The notes below the pieces were generated by a model that ran no database searches, was not told the DNA's origin, and saw only the letters and a program-made list of their open reading frames with translations. From Vigna angularis (lineage: Eukaryota > Streptophyta > Magnoliopsida > Fabales > Fabaceae), in assembly GCF_016808095.1 (NCBI RefSeq), contig NC_068970.1:63463130-63527129 (forward strand): a DNA stretch of 64,000 nucleotides, in the 5' to 3' direction. Positions 14,780 to 28,100 of this stretch are shown one piece after another. How positions within the stretch are numbered: the first letter of the stretch is position 1; every line of letters begins with the position of its first letter. Made by a program: the position numbers and the translations under genes.

Positions 14780-16548
14780 GACTCTATTAAGTAAACTAAG
14801 CTACCTCAACCCGATGTAACTGTTTCCGTTTTCTAAAAAAAGTTAAACATTATTATGTTGAAATACACGACTAATTATTTAAATTTAATATTCAATTAAC
14901 TTAGTTTTGTCAAAAGAAAACGTAAAAGGATGTAAACAATTGATTGTATCATTATTATAAATTTCAACATCTCAGATTATACTAACGTCTTAAATTTCAT
15001 TAATGATTTGTCATGATAAAAATTAAACTTCACTAAATATAAATCAATTATTTCATTTTGAATAAAGGCAAGTTAAGCTTTTCATTATTATTTTTTCCTC
15101 TGTCCGTTTGTTCTTCTTTTCATCAGTGCCTAGCAGATCCGTAAATCAAACATTCTTATTTCCATTCATTTTTATGTTCGTTTTGATCTCTTTCCCACTT
15201 GTTTTTCTTTGAAATGCCGCGACAATGGAAGTTTTTTACACTAATTAAAGTTGACTCGGCTCAACCCTTTCGTCATGCGAGCGAGAAAGCAACAATCTTT
15301 ACGTATATCAAATCATTGATTAGCCAAATGAATCACAATTAAGTGAGGAAATATGATGGGAGTGTTGAATCTCCACAGCCCACATGAAAAGTAAACACAT
15401 CCTTTTATGATCATTCATTGCAGAAGTCTTGCATAGAAAAGAAAAAGGGAATCAGTACTAATGTTTTGAACTGATTTTTGTGGCTTCACCAACTAGAGTG
15501 CAGTGCCTGTTTCCACTTTCCATTCAGTGTGTAACTGACACATTTATGTTTCCTTGTACTCTGCAACATGTCTACGACCAAAACCATTATCTCTCATTTA
15601 TTGCATTCATAATCTTTAATTGATCCCAATAAATAAAGCGAGTAAGCAACTGTACTCCACCTATTCAGCTCATAACTGTGTTTTGGAAAGTAATGCAAAC
15701 ACTTTCGTTTTGTTAAAAATATGTATCCATCCATCATACACGTGTGTTACCCCTATGAGTCTCTACTATAGGACTGGTTCCTCATTCGCATACCAACACA
15801 TCTTTTGATGTTTTCAGCACTTTCTTCCTCGTCTTCGTTATGCGATCTTGTATGTTCTGCTGATTCTGACATCTCTGCTTTGCACGACATCGTTTGGGAT
15901 TGATGTCAAGAAAAGGGTACGTATGCATGAAACCGTGACTCCCTTTTTGCGCTTTTGAGCTTTATGTTGTGTTTTTGGGAAAAAAAGAATATTTTAAGGA
16001 AATCAAGAAAAATAGAGTTTGTGTTTTCTCTGAGAAATCTTCATCGGGCGATACCATTTTCTTTCGCCCTTCAATTATTGTTTTTTAATAAAATTTATGT
16101 ACTATATCCCTTATGAGTTCAGTGGTGATTAACTCACTGATCAACTCTCTCTGTCCACAAATGGTTACTACGAGAATAAAGTAGGATATATATATGTGTG
16201 TGTGTGTGTGTGCAATAGCTTAGTCTACAGTTCAATCTTAAATGTTACGATACGGACATGTTTTTCTTTTCTTTTCCTTTGCTGATGTTTCTTTGATGTG
16301 TGTTCATGTTGGATGACATTGGGGACTGATTATTTAAGTGGATATTTGAATGCTTAATTGCATATGTTTCAGTAGGACAAAGTGACAAACAGGTATGATG
16401 TGTCCGCTATAAAACAGTGAAATTCAAGGGGACTATACCATGTAAGTATATATGCTGTAAAAAATTATTAGAATTGTTGAGTGTTTTAGAATATAAACAA
16501 ATTCAGTCTGTTGATGAAATTTGTGTGACAGAAAACAAGGACTAAGTC
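14777..16548 (+). promoter_or_regulatory. Promoter and probable intron-containing 5' UTR of DUF4378 gene
   Basis: There is no coding gene, but several splice-like sites precede the ATG at 16549. An acceptor-like TTTTCAG at about 15817 and a donor GTACGT at about 15916 bracket a possible leader exon. A second short leader exon may begin after TTTCAG at about 16372, with donors at about 16393 and 16443 (GTAAGTATAT). An acceptor TGTGACAG near 16531 lies just before the coding exon. Leader introns are inferred from consensus only. A (TA)n(TG)n tract sits at about 16186-16212. Confidence 0.4.
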
Positions 16549-19500
16549 ATGTATAGATCATTTCTGAAATGTGATGATCCAAAAGGAGTTGTAGGATGTG
16601 GGACAATCAGGAAATACAGAACTCGTTCTCACAAAGGGAAGGACAAGACAAAAATGCAGAAGACAAGTGATATAATGGAAACATCCTTGATCAACAAGAG
16701 ATACAAGGAGGAGAAGAAGGTCGCCAAAGAATGCGATGGAAATCTCGTTGGTCCATCATCTTTGCAGCTCACAAAGGTCTCCGAAGAGGATCATAGCTTG
16801 ACCAATATGCTAGATTCATGGTCTAGAGATATTATATGTGAAGGAAAGTCCGAAGATATAGCAAAAGGTATTTTAAAAGGGGCTCTTGGTCTGCAAGATT
16901 CTCTAAGCATGCTTCGCAAGTTGCAAGAAGAGGCCGCACAACATACAGCTCCTTTTGGGAGAAAACAGACTGAGAAATCAGAAAGAGACAGAATTGATGG
17001 AAACAAGATTGGTATAAGGCAGGCTAATCCATTAGGAGAACAAAGTAATACAAAGGGGTTTCAAAGATCACAGCTTTCTGCTGGTGGTTCTTCAAGTAAC
17101 TGCAAAGAGGAACTAAAGAAGGTGATTAAGGAGAGTTTGGTTAGGCAAAATATGTTTCCAAAGACCTCTGACGGATTTAATTCAGGTTCAGAAACTTTTC
17201 ATATAAGCACAAGCCAATGTTTTGGGGTCAAGAATGACAGCCTTTCTGATCCTTCTTTATCAGTAATAGCTTCAAGGATTGAAAAAGGACCTAGCCTAGT
17301 TTTCAAGCTGATGGGTTTAGAAGAAGGCCCCTCAAAATCATTTCCAGCTGCTAAGCAAAAACTAGTGGGTGGTGAGATAGATAAGTCAAAGATCAGAAAC
17401 AATGATTCTTCTACGGCTGAGAAGGTTAATCCAGAACTAAAAGTCGTGAGGGAAACTCTTGAGACTACGCATTTCAAAGGTATTTTTAAGGAGAATTTTG
17501 TCAAAGATTCTAAGCTTCATGTGCATCATCATTTCAATGACACCAGTTCCAAGCAGTTTGTTGATTTATCTCACATTTCATCTACGGAACCTCAATGTAC
17601 AATTTACCAACAATCAGAAAAAAGTGCCTATATTCCAGTTCTTCCAAAGGAGTTGACAAAACTGAGAAGAGAAATACTCTCTTCCAAAACTATCAAACAT
17701 AGAAAAGGTTCCAGTTCCACCAACATGGGAAAAGAAATGGAAAAAGGTATTAGGAAACGGCTTAAGAAAGAGGGAGGACCAAAATTTCTCAAAGAGGTTA
17801 CTAAAGTGGATGCAAAAGGAAACAGTCCTGTTGAAGAATATGCGGGTAAGGTAAAACTGTATTGTCACATTGGTCACACATCACATGTAAATGAGACAAT
17901 TGATAGAAAATGGAAGGTACGGCCCATTAGCAGAAAACAGACAGAAAAGGATATCTCACAACCAACAATTGTGGCAGAACATCAGTACAAACGAGAAATC
18001 CCCTCCACAAAATTGAGGAAGCTGAAAAGTGGATCCAGAATCGACAAGAATGAGATTTCTTGCCTAAAGAGTAGAGGTTCAAACAACATCTCCACTAAAA
18101 AAACTACGAATTCCAAGGACGTTAAAGTTGAGAATAAAAAAGTTAATTCCGTGGTAGATTCCTTAACAGGTAGAAAGAATCAAATGAAAAAACAAAGCCC
18201 TGTTGCTGAGCCAGAACTGGCTAATCTAACTGTAAGTTTGCCTTTTATTCTGTGCTTATATATTAACCAGATAATGAAGTGAGATTTCCAATGAGTCTGA
18301 ATTTACAATTCTTATGCATAGGTTGCACAAACCAGGCAGATAGAAAAGAAGAAAAATTACCCCGAGATTAGAATCTCAACTAGACTAGAAGATGAGCTCC
18401 TGATGGTGTGTGAAGCAGATGCCTTCATAAATAAGATTGGAGGTAAGTTTTTCAAGCTATTCCTGCTGGCAGAATTGAAATGAAACTAAAAATGCATTTT
18501 TTATGGATGCATCGTATGTGTGTTTATGCTTATCAAATATATGGAAGTAGAATGCCTTGCCTTCTTAATTTCTTGAACAATACAGAAACAAGTTACTATA
18601 TTTTCTAATTTATGATAAAAACCAAAAGTTGTACTGCTACCATGGATCTTGTTGGGTTTTTCAAGGGTAGACACCAGCTTACTAATTTTTTAACTTTTAA
18701 CTCACCTTGAATTCTTGGTAGATTTCTGCAGGGACTTTTTTTTTGCCTCTTTCTAGTTGTCTTGGTCCGTCTCTATCAAAATAATTATTGGAAGTTTCCT
18801 TGCTTACGGAAGAAATTGTGTCCAAAAAAGAGCATTCCTTCATCTATATTTTATTGGATGATCAATATTTCTAACCTATAAAGTTATGTCGGAAATAATA
18901 GTTCTACTATCACAACTTAATTCAGTCATTGCTTTGTATTATGTTATCCTAAGCTTACACCTATGAATAAATCAAGAACTTCATCACATAACATGCATTT
19001 TCATTCCGTGTCTTTGTGTAACTTATTTGTCTCGTTTTGACACCACAGAAAAATGCAAGATGAGGAAGAGTTCTTCAGGCGATGAGGTCATTACGCTGCT
19101 CAAATCTGAACATAGAAATGATGATATCAATGCTTATAGCATCGACGGTGACAGAGAAGGGACAGAGCTGAAACATTTTCTTCTAACGAGTCCATCATTC
19201 ATAGGACATGCAAAGAAGCTCTTCAATCTTGATGTGGATCGTCACAACACCCTAGAAAAGGATGAAACCATTTACAGCATTACAAACATGAGGCTTTACT
19301 TGGATTGCGCTTACGAACTGACAGAACGTAAGAGTCTTCAAGACTCCGAAGTCGTTCGTTCTCTCTTGCTGGCATGTGGGGGAAACTCAAGATTACGCAT
19401 CTCCTTATGCAAGTTGGTGGAAGAAATCTGTGATGGCATTGAGAATCTGAAATTTTACAGAGAAGATTATGATTGTAGAGAGGAAGATTTTGCATACAAT

Positions 19501-19677
19501 GACACCTTTGCAATGATGGAGAAAGACATGAAGTGCAAGCGAGAGATAAATGGAATGTGGGAAACTGGTTGGAGAACAGGCTTTTGTGCAGACGAGGCTC
19601 AACTGGTTGTCAATAAAATAGAGAGCCTGCTTATAAGTGGATTAATTGAGGACCTTGTGATCAATTTATTAGCTTAA
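16549..19677 (+). CDS. DUF4378 / TRM-like (VARLMGL-domain) protein, 3 exons
   Basis: Exons 16549-18231, 18322-18442 and 19049-19677 join in frame to 810 aa with GT-AG introns. The N-terminus has CDDPKGVVGCGTIRKYRTR. A helical block (KGILKGALGLQDSLSMLRKL, about residues 109-125) precedes the motif VFKLMGLEEG at about 251-260, which is the VARLMGL-type box of this plant family. The middle is lysine- and serine-rich and probably disordered. The C-terminus (DEAQLVVNKIESLLISGLIE, then DLVINLLA) is the end of a DUF4378 domain. TON1-recruiting-motif proteins share this layout and bind microtubule-organising TTP complexes; whether this member does so is inference. It converges with the dynein light chain gene, 441 bp between stop codons. 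The upstream leader probably contains introns, so the mRNA starts further upstream. Confidence 0.85.
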
Positions 19678-20118
19678 TTAAATATTTACTCAAATAATTC
19701 GGAAAAATTATTGTCTAATTTTAGTACCTTTTTCCTTTCACAAACTTTTCATTTCTCTTTATATTCTTATTTGCTAAATATACGGACACTCGTTCAAAAC
19801 ATAAGCACTCTCCCACAAATAATAAAGCTGAGACAGTTTTATTTCTGTTTGTTTTACATAAAGCAGAGACAGCATTTTAATCATAGTTGGAGCGATACAT
19901 GCATTTACATAGGAGAATCCAGAGTGATCGAAATGGTCGATTTGAGAGGCCAGATGATGGAGACATGTCATGAGTCATCCATACATAGTTTGTTCCATGC
20001 TCTCGCATCTCAAATATTCTGCTACTGCATGGAACCATAACCAGATGAAGAATCAAAAACCTATTCCTTCTCTCATAACCAAACCCAGGATTCTATCTCA
20101 GATTGTACATAGCATAAA

Positions 20119-20536
20119 TCAAGAAGATGTCCCCTTAAAGATAAGAAAATTAAGAGTCTCCAGAGCAAAATAGATGAAAGTCCCCGATGAATGGGTGAAA
20201 TAGCACCCAAAATTCGATCCCACCACGCATTGCCATCCATTCCCATACACACTATCAAATTCCTGAAAATCAAACGCACAAACAAATAATCAATACAAAA
20301 TAACACAACATCCCACGGAACAAAAACTAGTCTTGAGATATAAAATGATTGGAGAAGAGAAAATATGAGAAACGGAAAGAAAGATGAAAGAGAGGCACCT
20401 TCTTGATATGGGCAGCAACAGAAATGCAATCAGAAACATCGTAGAGATCAAGGGCATGAGAAGCAGCGGCCATGGCATGGATCTGCATCTTGGGTGACAT
20501 GTCTGTTTCTTTCACCAAAGCTTTGCCTTCCAACAT
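20119..20536 (-). CDS. LC8-type dynein light chain (DYNLL-like), 2 exons
   Basis: Exons on the minus strand are 20536-20399 and 20262-20119, joining to 93 aa. The protein begins MLEGKALVKETDMSPKMQ and has the hallmark blocks of the LC8 family: AASHALDLYDVSDC, AAHIKKEFDSVYGNGWQCVV, GSNFGCYFTHSSGTFIYF and the C-terminal LNFLIFKGTSS. LC8 is a small dimeric hub protein that binds short linear motifs in many partners; flowering plants lack cytoplasmic dynein heavy chains, so it acts there as a general dimerisation hub. Length and every motif agree with the family. The intron (136 bp) is GT-AG and follows the HIKK codon, a position typical for plant members. Confidence 0.95.
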
Positions 20537-22142
20537 CCTTAATTGAGTGATGATGGTTCTTCTCGGTTGTTCTTCTTTGTAACAGGGTTTTTGTAGTGTA
20601 ACAATCTGTGACCTATGGCTGAGATTGTGGCAGCAGAACAGAAGAATGAAGAAGGCCCAGTTCCAACTTAATCCAGCTTTGGTTCCAACAGCATTGCTGA
20701 TTTGAGTGATCTTATTATTGATGGGCTGACACTACTTCAAAACATACACGTATCCTTACACCACCTTTATTTTCACCTATCTCTTGTCTCCATCTGCTCC
20801 TCTCTCTCTCTCTCTCCAACAAAAATACAAAAAAATGTCTGCAAAAGAAAAAAAAAAAGCTCTCTTTTATGTCATTCAAACTGCAATTTTATTTCATTCC
20901 ACAGTTTATAATTGTAGCAGTCTATCTGGTTCCACCTTGAGAACACATAACCCTCTTAAAAATGGGGCAAGTGAAAGCTGTTACTACCTGTTAATGAATT
21001 TGTAGAAATTTTCCGAGAATTGATGCAAGTCTAAATGTACTATGAGTTGTTTTTACAAATTAATAAAAGAATATTGATATCTACTATTTGGTAAATAACT
21101 GCTTATTTGGAAAAATATTTGTTCAAGTGTGTATTATGAAAAAAAAAACTTTATAATGGTTAAAAATCAATTTCATAAAAACTTGTGTTTGGAAAAAATA
21201 TATGCATTGAATATTTCTAAGTTGGAAATGTCAAATGGTAGGCTGGGTTAACCTACATGTCTGCGCTTCTTGTTCCAACGATAAAAAAATAAAAACAAAA
21301 ATCCTACCATAAGCAATATTAAATTAAGCAAATTAATATTATCTTTAAATTATTGAAATCTCATTTCCGTAGATGCTTTACTCGATTCATTAATACGCTC
21401 TTACTTAAAGATGTTCTTAGGCAAAAACGATTACCAATATAAAATTCATTTTCAATACTTTTTGTTTTATAAACTTATGCGTCGAACTTTGTGCAACCAC
21501 GATTGAAAATAATTAGGAGATAATGTAATTAGGATGAATTAGTGAAGATTAGGAGGAATCTTCCCACTAAAATCCAAACTAATTTTAATCATTGTGGTTG
21601 ATGTAAGTAATTGGCATTAGGTAATCTCTTTGTCACTGTGGGAAATTCAACCATGACGGTTTTGGCAAAAGATGGTTGTCAAATGGATCAGTCCAAACAT
21701 GCTTTCACACAATGCTATGTTTTGGTTTAAACATTCATTTCACATTCACAATGCATGGAACAAAAACAAAGAATTAGTCAACCGCTTATTACTCTTTCTA
21801 TTGTTTGACCAACAAAGACTACAGAACTTCTTACCTCACAATTAAAAAAATGTCCAAATTTATTTACCAGGTTCCATGGAACGAAAAATCTTCATTTTCT
21901 CAATGCAAAAAGTGGTAGAATGGAAATATGTTAGAATTTTCTTTTGCTTGATGTAATTTTTTTCTTTGATATTAAAATATGATGTGGATGTGTGACTTAC
22001 CTAATATATATTTTTATTTTTATGCAAATCTAATTTTATCAAGTGATCAAATTTAGATTATAAGTTATAAGGCGTGATATGATGTGAAAATGGATTTGAA
22101 AATCTATTGTTTAGTATTACTATTATTATTATTTATATTTAT

Positions 22143-22145
<3 letters not shown>
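20537..22145. other. Promoter side of LC8 gene and intergenic DNA
   Basis: No gene is seen. A CT-rich stretch at about 20797-20818 (TCTCTCTCTCTCTC) is a typical plant core-promoter Y-patch or microsatellite but is on the far side of the LC8 start. The rest is AT-rich. Confidence 0.4.

Positions 22146-22205
<60 letters not shown>
22146..22205. repeat. (TA)n microsatellite, about 30 units
   Basis: A pure TA dinucleotide run in intergenic DNA. Confidence 0.97.
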
Positions 22206-22210
<5 letters not shown>

Positions 22211-23749
22211 AACAAATATTATAATAAGTTATTTCAACTCATAATTATATATATGGAATTGATTCTCCCTCGACCCATAATTATTTATGTGTATATGGAA
22301 TCGGTTCTCAGTTGCAAAACATATCATGTATGTCATATTTAACCTTACACCATACATTGTTAATGTAAATAATTGATTTTCATATTCTAAAATTGGTTTC
22401 CTCCACTCATGGAATCAGTTCTCATCCCATGAAATCGATTAGGTCATCCTAGAATTGATTCTCATCTCACACAAAGCACTCCAAATATCATTGGTAGTTT
22501 AGTATAATGTGTTTCGTGGATAGTATATCAATATGAATTTCTTTATTTGTGCAAGGATTTAAATCTCTATCGATCCAGCATTTCTTCTCTCATAAATATC
22601 CTCGAATCCAATGAAACAAACATGCACATATATGTGCATGTACATTTTATCTTAAATGTATGATATGAAATATCAATAATGTATGTTGCTTGTGTTGTGA
22701 ATGATGAATGGTTGAGGACCAATGTTGTTGTGTGTTTTTGTATGACAAGCTAAATTGTATGGAATAATTTGATGAAAATATTGGATGGATTCATGATTGA
22801 AAAGTTATCTTGGGACTTGATGTATTAGATGGAATTCCAACGAGGAATATCCTTGTGAAATTGTGTTTTTTTAGTGTATGCATTATTGTGAGAATCCAAG
22901 GTTAGATGTTATCTTGACACTCTAATAGACTTATGTATAGTATAATTGATTATGTAGTGAGAGTAGTAGGAGGTCCTAATATAAGGGTTTTACCTTAACC
23001 CAAGATGCGAATGAGATTAACTTTGTGTGTGGTAGAGCGAAATTCATTGACAATGACTCTGCAAAATAGTAGAGGTCACCATAAGTTCAAAACCTCCTAC
23101 AATTCGATATTAATGTTTGTATCCAAATAATTAAGTTTAGACAAGCCCTTTGATGATTTTTATATATTATGTGTTATTCTATGTGAAAATGGATGATGTA
23201 TATTGTTGATCAAAGTATTATCTATGTGTTTTTTTACAAATTACACTATTTGTTGATGTATATACATCAAGTTTTAGTGTATTTCATACTTTTGCTATGT
23301 ATTGAGAGTATTAAGGACATTATACAAATTTTTATTGTGGAAAAAGTTTTTATTTTGCAAAGACTATGATCATGCTAACTTGTATGTTTATGTATGTTGT
23401 TTTCTCATATATATTTAAAGGTTTACCCTAATACCTTAATGTATGATATCAAAAGATAGGAAATTTCTTTATTTTAGGATGTTATAATTTTTAGTATCAT
23501 AAAAGTTCATCTTTAGAATGACCTAAAATTTATGGATAAATCGTGTGTGACGTGTTTAAGTGTTTAAGTTTTGATTATAAATATAGTTATCAAACTAGGA
23601 GTATTGAGAAATAAATAATCTTAATGGAGTGATGAGAGTGCACACTCATGACTACAACAAAGATGTTTTTCTCTCTTAGTTTTAAACATTTAGGGGAAGA
23701 TAGTGGTAAAAAAAGGTAGTGATATAATGTTTATGTAAGAGAATGTGTT
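22206..23749. other. Intergenic DNA, no gene seen
   Basis: Moderately AT-rich sequence without a convincing open frame. The phrases GGAATTGATTCTC, GGAATCGGTTCTCA and GGAATCAGTTCTCATC recur at about 22254-22460, a short degenerate direct repeat. Confidence 0.35.
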
Positions 23750-24508
23750 GTTACAGGTAGACCGATCGTATTGATTGTTGACATAAAAGATGGTCGATCG
23801 GTAGACATCTAGCATAATTAACCAATCTAAAAGTAGCTTAACACAAATAAGCTAAATGTACTATATAGGATCCGCCGACAAGAGACTGAACAAAGATGAT
23901 CGATCAAAGACGTGAGGACAGTAGATCGGTCATCTGGACGAAAGTGTCAGTCGGCCTGGTAGGCACACTCAAGGGCATTAATGGGTAATTAATGTGAGTA
24001 ATTATCGTATCATATGCATATATATTACATTTATGAATGATTGGCATGGTATATTTATACTGCATTAATGGACATTCAATGGGCTGGACAATTGCAAAGC
24101 CTATAAATGCAAGGTGAATGATAAGGTAAAGACGGCTTGATCTATCATAATAAAATATATATCTCTTTATGAAACATATTTATCTGACTTGAGCATCGGA
24201 ATATCTTTTGCAGGTCGACAACTCGGAGAGGATTGAATGATCAAAAGAGAACAGAGCAAAGAAGGAAGACCTACTCTCGGACCAATTCAACCAAAACACT
24301 AAATAATGGAATTAAAACACGATTGAGTCGTAATTAGGCCGATGATAAGTAAAAACCCATTACAAATAGTATAAATAGAAGTTTTATGTACATTTTTAGT
24401 GGATTAAGACGATCAAAACATTCTTCACATCAGACTAATCAAGGACAAAAGTGACTCAAAGACCAAGACATAAAGGAGTTAAAAGTGCCCGACCAATATT
24501 GTAAGAAC
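23750..24508 (+). mobile_element. Diverged LTR of a Tat/Ogre-like Ty3/gypsy element (approximate ends)
   Basis: The R/U5 phrase CTTGAGCATCGGAATATCTT and TTGCAGGT (about 24189-24217) is characteristic of plant Tat-type LTRs. It is followed by a basal TATAAATAG-like box near 24373 and, at about 24509, by TTTGGCGCTCACCATGGAG. That string resembles the sequence after the LTR and primer-binding site in Tat/Ogre elements. The upstream part has repeated GATCGGTCGATCGG-like words. No gag or pol frame follows; instead a minisatellite begins. The ends are approximate, since no target duplication could be found. Confidence 0.55.
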
Positions 24509-24599
24509 ATTTTGGCGCTCACCATGGAGTTGAGCAAGTACTTTTTTTACTCCCATGGTAACCATAACAAACATGACGAAAAAAGTTAACTCGCAACAT

Positions 24600-25199
24600 A
24601 TCGACTTCTCGACCTCAACCTTTTTTACCTCAACCTTCTTGGCTAAAACTTGGCTTATCAATCTCGACATCTCGACCTCATCCTCTTGGTCTCGACCTTT
24701 TAGCCTCAACCTTTTCAACCTCATCCTCTTGGACTTAACCTATCAGCCTCAACTTCTTAATCTCGACTTCTCAATCTTGAGATATTGGTCTCATCTTCTT
24801 GGTCTCAATCTGTTAGTCCCGACCTCTCAGTCTCGACCTGTTGGCCTGTCGACCTCGACTTGTCAACCTCAACTTGTTAGCCCCGACTTTTCAACTTCAA
24901 CCTTTTCGACCTTATCCTCTCAGCTTCAACCTATCCACCTCGACTTTTTAGTTTCAAACACTTTTTAGTTTCAAACTCTCAGTCGACTTCTCAACCTCGA
25001 TCTTTCGCTCTTGACCTATTGGCCTTGACTTATCAATCTTGATCTGTTAGCCTTGATCTCTTAATCTCGATCTTTTTAACTTCATCCTTTTGGTTTTGAC
25101 CTTTCAATCTCAACCTTCTCGACCTTTATCATCTTGATCGTGACATTTCAACCTTAATCTTTAAACCTTAATTCTCAATATTGACTTCTTGACCTCATC
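24600..25199 (+). repeat. Degenerate minisatellite, CTCGACCTCAACCTT-like units
   Basis: For about 600 bp the words TCTCGACCT, CTCAACCTT, CTTGGTCTCGACC and similar recur in an imperfect 12-18 bp rhythm. The 137-codon open frame across it is only a product of the repeat. The array is interrupted at 25200 by the solo LTR and resumes after it (TCATCCTTCCGATCTCAACATC at 28675), which shows the LTR inserted into it. It probably belongs to the internal or non-coding part of the old Tat-like element upstream. Confidence 0.7.
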
Positions 25200-28100
25200 T
25201 GTAAGACCCGTATTTTGGATGGTAGGGGACATGGTGGGGACATGGTGGTCACCCACCTCTTTGACTATTGGGAGTGCATTATTGGAGGTGCAATTACGGG
25301 GAAGCTTAGCAAGGGAGGGAATTCATTTTTGGTGGGCATGTGAGAAAGAAAGAGAGAGAGAACAGCCAAGGGAGGAAACCTTCCTTCCTTCCTTCCATTT
25401 CCAGCCGTCCGAAGAGCACCCATGGAAACTGTACCAACTTCAGAAGGGCTGAGAGGTAGATCTGGGTTGGGCATCTGGTGAGGGTGGAGTTCTTCCAGCA
25501 AGATCGGAAGAGAAAGTGGAGAGCTGATGAATTTGCTAGGAGATCTAGAGCTGCATGTATAGGAGGAGATAGATCCCAAAGCTTGCAAGGAAGTCTTCAA
25601 GAGGTAAGGGGAGTTTGATTTATTTCATTAATTGTTGGTATAATCTGTATTTTGATGCAAATTTGGGAAGAAGGGGTTGAAAATGGGGTTTTCTGGGTTT
25701 CTCTGGAAAATGTGCGATTCTGCAGAATTCTGCAGAATGCGCGTTCGTCCAATTTTGATGAGTCAAAATTGGACGTTCGTCCCAACAGTGCTCGACCAAT
25801 TAGTGGTCGGCCTAACGTTCGTCCAATTCTGGTGAAATTGGACGTTCGTCCAAATTGCTCAGTGGTGAACGTTCGGTTCTAAACGAACGTCCTTGTAGTG
25901 AGCGTTCGTCCTTGTAGTGAGCGTTCGTCCTTGTAGTGAGCGTTCGTCCTTGTAGTGAGCGTTCGTCCTTGGCGTAGTGAGCGTTCGTCCTTGGCGTAGT
26001 GAGCGTTCGTCCTTGGCGTAGTGAGCGTTCGTCCTTGGCGTAGTGAGCGTTCGTCCTTGGCGTAGTGAGCGTTCGTCCTTGGCGTAGTGAGCGTTCGTCC
26101 TTGGCGTAGTGAGCGTTCGTCCTTGGCGTAGTGAGCGTTCGTCCTTGGCGTAGTGAGCGTTCGTCCTTGGCGTAGTGAGCGTTCGTCCTTGGCGTAGTGA
26201 GCGTTCGTCCTTGGCGTAGTGAGCGTTCGTCCTTGGCGTAGTGAGCGTTCGTCCTTGGCGTTGTGAGCGTTCGTCCTTGGTATTGTGAGCGTTCGTCCTT
26301 GGCCTAGTGAGCGTTCGTCCTTGGCGTAGTGAGCGTTCGTCCTTGGCGTAGTGAGTGTTCGTCCTTGGCGTTGTGAGCGTTCGTCCTTGGTGTTGTGAGC
26401 GTTCGTCCTTGGTGTTGTGAGCGTTCGTCCTTGGTGTTGTGAGCGTTCGGCCTTGGTTTGTGAGCGTTCGGCCTGTGATGAAGATTGATTTCAGAACGTT
26501 CGTTCAGACAGCATCAGAGTTGGAAATAGCGTTCGGCAATAATGCATAATCCGTGGGTGTATTTTGAAGTAATTATTGAGAATTGTTGGTTATTTCCTTG
26601 ATCCAATATTGGTTTAGTTATACATATTATTGAGAATATGTATGACTTCGTGATTGAGCACGTTTATTCTATTGGTTTAGTTATACATATTATTGGGAAT
26701 ATGTATGACTTCGTGATTGAGCACGTTTATTCTGTTAGAGGTGGTACATACACTATGTTATTTACTTGTAACTTTGTCTGTCTTTTGAGCATTTTTGCTA
26801 GTCTCACGCGTGAGACTGAGATTCGAGTGTCACCTTCTTCTGCGCGAGGAGGTGAATGTCTCGCCCAATGACTTCGGCTCGTGTTGAGTATAGTGCATCG
26901 TTACGCGTAGTATCGATGTTTTTACTCGTTAGTCCTTGAGGAGTCGGGGAGATAGGTCTGAAGTCGCGATGGATGACGGCTCGGGTCGCCTGTTATTGAG
27001 AGCAGGTTATGACGACGAATTACAAGTAAACGACATCAGTTTATGAAAGACTAGTGTGCAGTGTCATGTGAGTCGATTTATCATGGGAATTGTTATAGTA
27101 TTTGTAGTGGGTTTATAGTGTGATAATTCTGGTTATTCATCTTGCATGTTGTGGCTGTGATTTCTAACCGTGATGGTCGTACGGATACGAGAGAGATGGT
27201 AGTGTAGATAAAGTTGGATTTGGAGTACTTCTGCGAAAGAGACGGGGAGTAAAACTTGTTGAGTCTATAGGTAGTAACGAGCGTTCTTATTAGTGACGTT
27301 CGGTCTTGGTGTTAATTATTTTCAGGTAGCGAGCGTTATTAGATAACAGTTGATCTTGATGTTAGTGGATATGAGGTAGCTAGCGTCCGATCTTAATTTG
27401 GTAACCTGAGGTTTAGTTTGATTACGTTCAGTCAATACTGAGGTGTTCAACAGAGTACTCTAGGCGTTTAACCCAGACTCAAGCGTTCCTTATTATAGTG
27501 TTCTGTCTAGTAGCGATGGTTCTCAGGGAATGATCTTTATTGGTGGTGTTGCTTTGAGGTTGTAATCATTTATAGGGAGTGACCGGCTTTGATAGTCGTT
27601 GAAGTATCGATCGATTGATAAATAGTGATTAGTCGTGATGATACATGATTCAGGAAATGATCATTCATAGGTAGTGCTCGGGTCGGATGATGCCTGTCTC
27701 GGGTAAAGATCATTAATAGTTAGTGGTTGTACGTAGGGAACATTCGGTCTCGATGAGGTTACTCTCAGATAGAATTAAATTCAGTAAAGTGATCAATTAA
27801 GTGTTCGTCCGAATGGTACTTAATCTGTGGTGTGCGAGATTTGATCTTTGAGCAATCGTTCGAATAATGTTCGAAATAATAGTAATTGTTTTAGTAGAGT
27901 ACACTGTCTTAACGTGAAGTCTATGTACTTGATCTTAATTAGCGTTTGATCTTTTGGTATTCGACCTAATGGTATTCGGTATAATAGCGTTTGATGCTCA
28001 GTTTCTAGCTTAAGTGATCAATCTTAATGTTCGTGTAAACAGTATCCGATGTAATATAAGTTCGTTGTTTTATCGTTTGATTCAGTAATGTTATGATATC

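Noticed and set aside
22142..22342. Open frame with an isoleucine/tyrosine repeat
   Set aside because: Translation of the (TA)n microsatellite.
24555..24968. 137-codon open frame rich in leucine, serine and threonine
   Set aside because: It is a translation of the minisatellite and has no domain or splice support.
25888..26474. Regular 22-bp array that resembles a CRISPR array at first sight
   Set aside because: Units are directly adjacent without unique spacers, and the host is a plant; it is a minisatellite inside an LTR.
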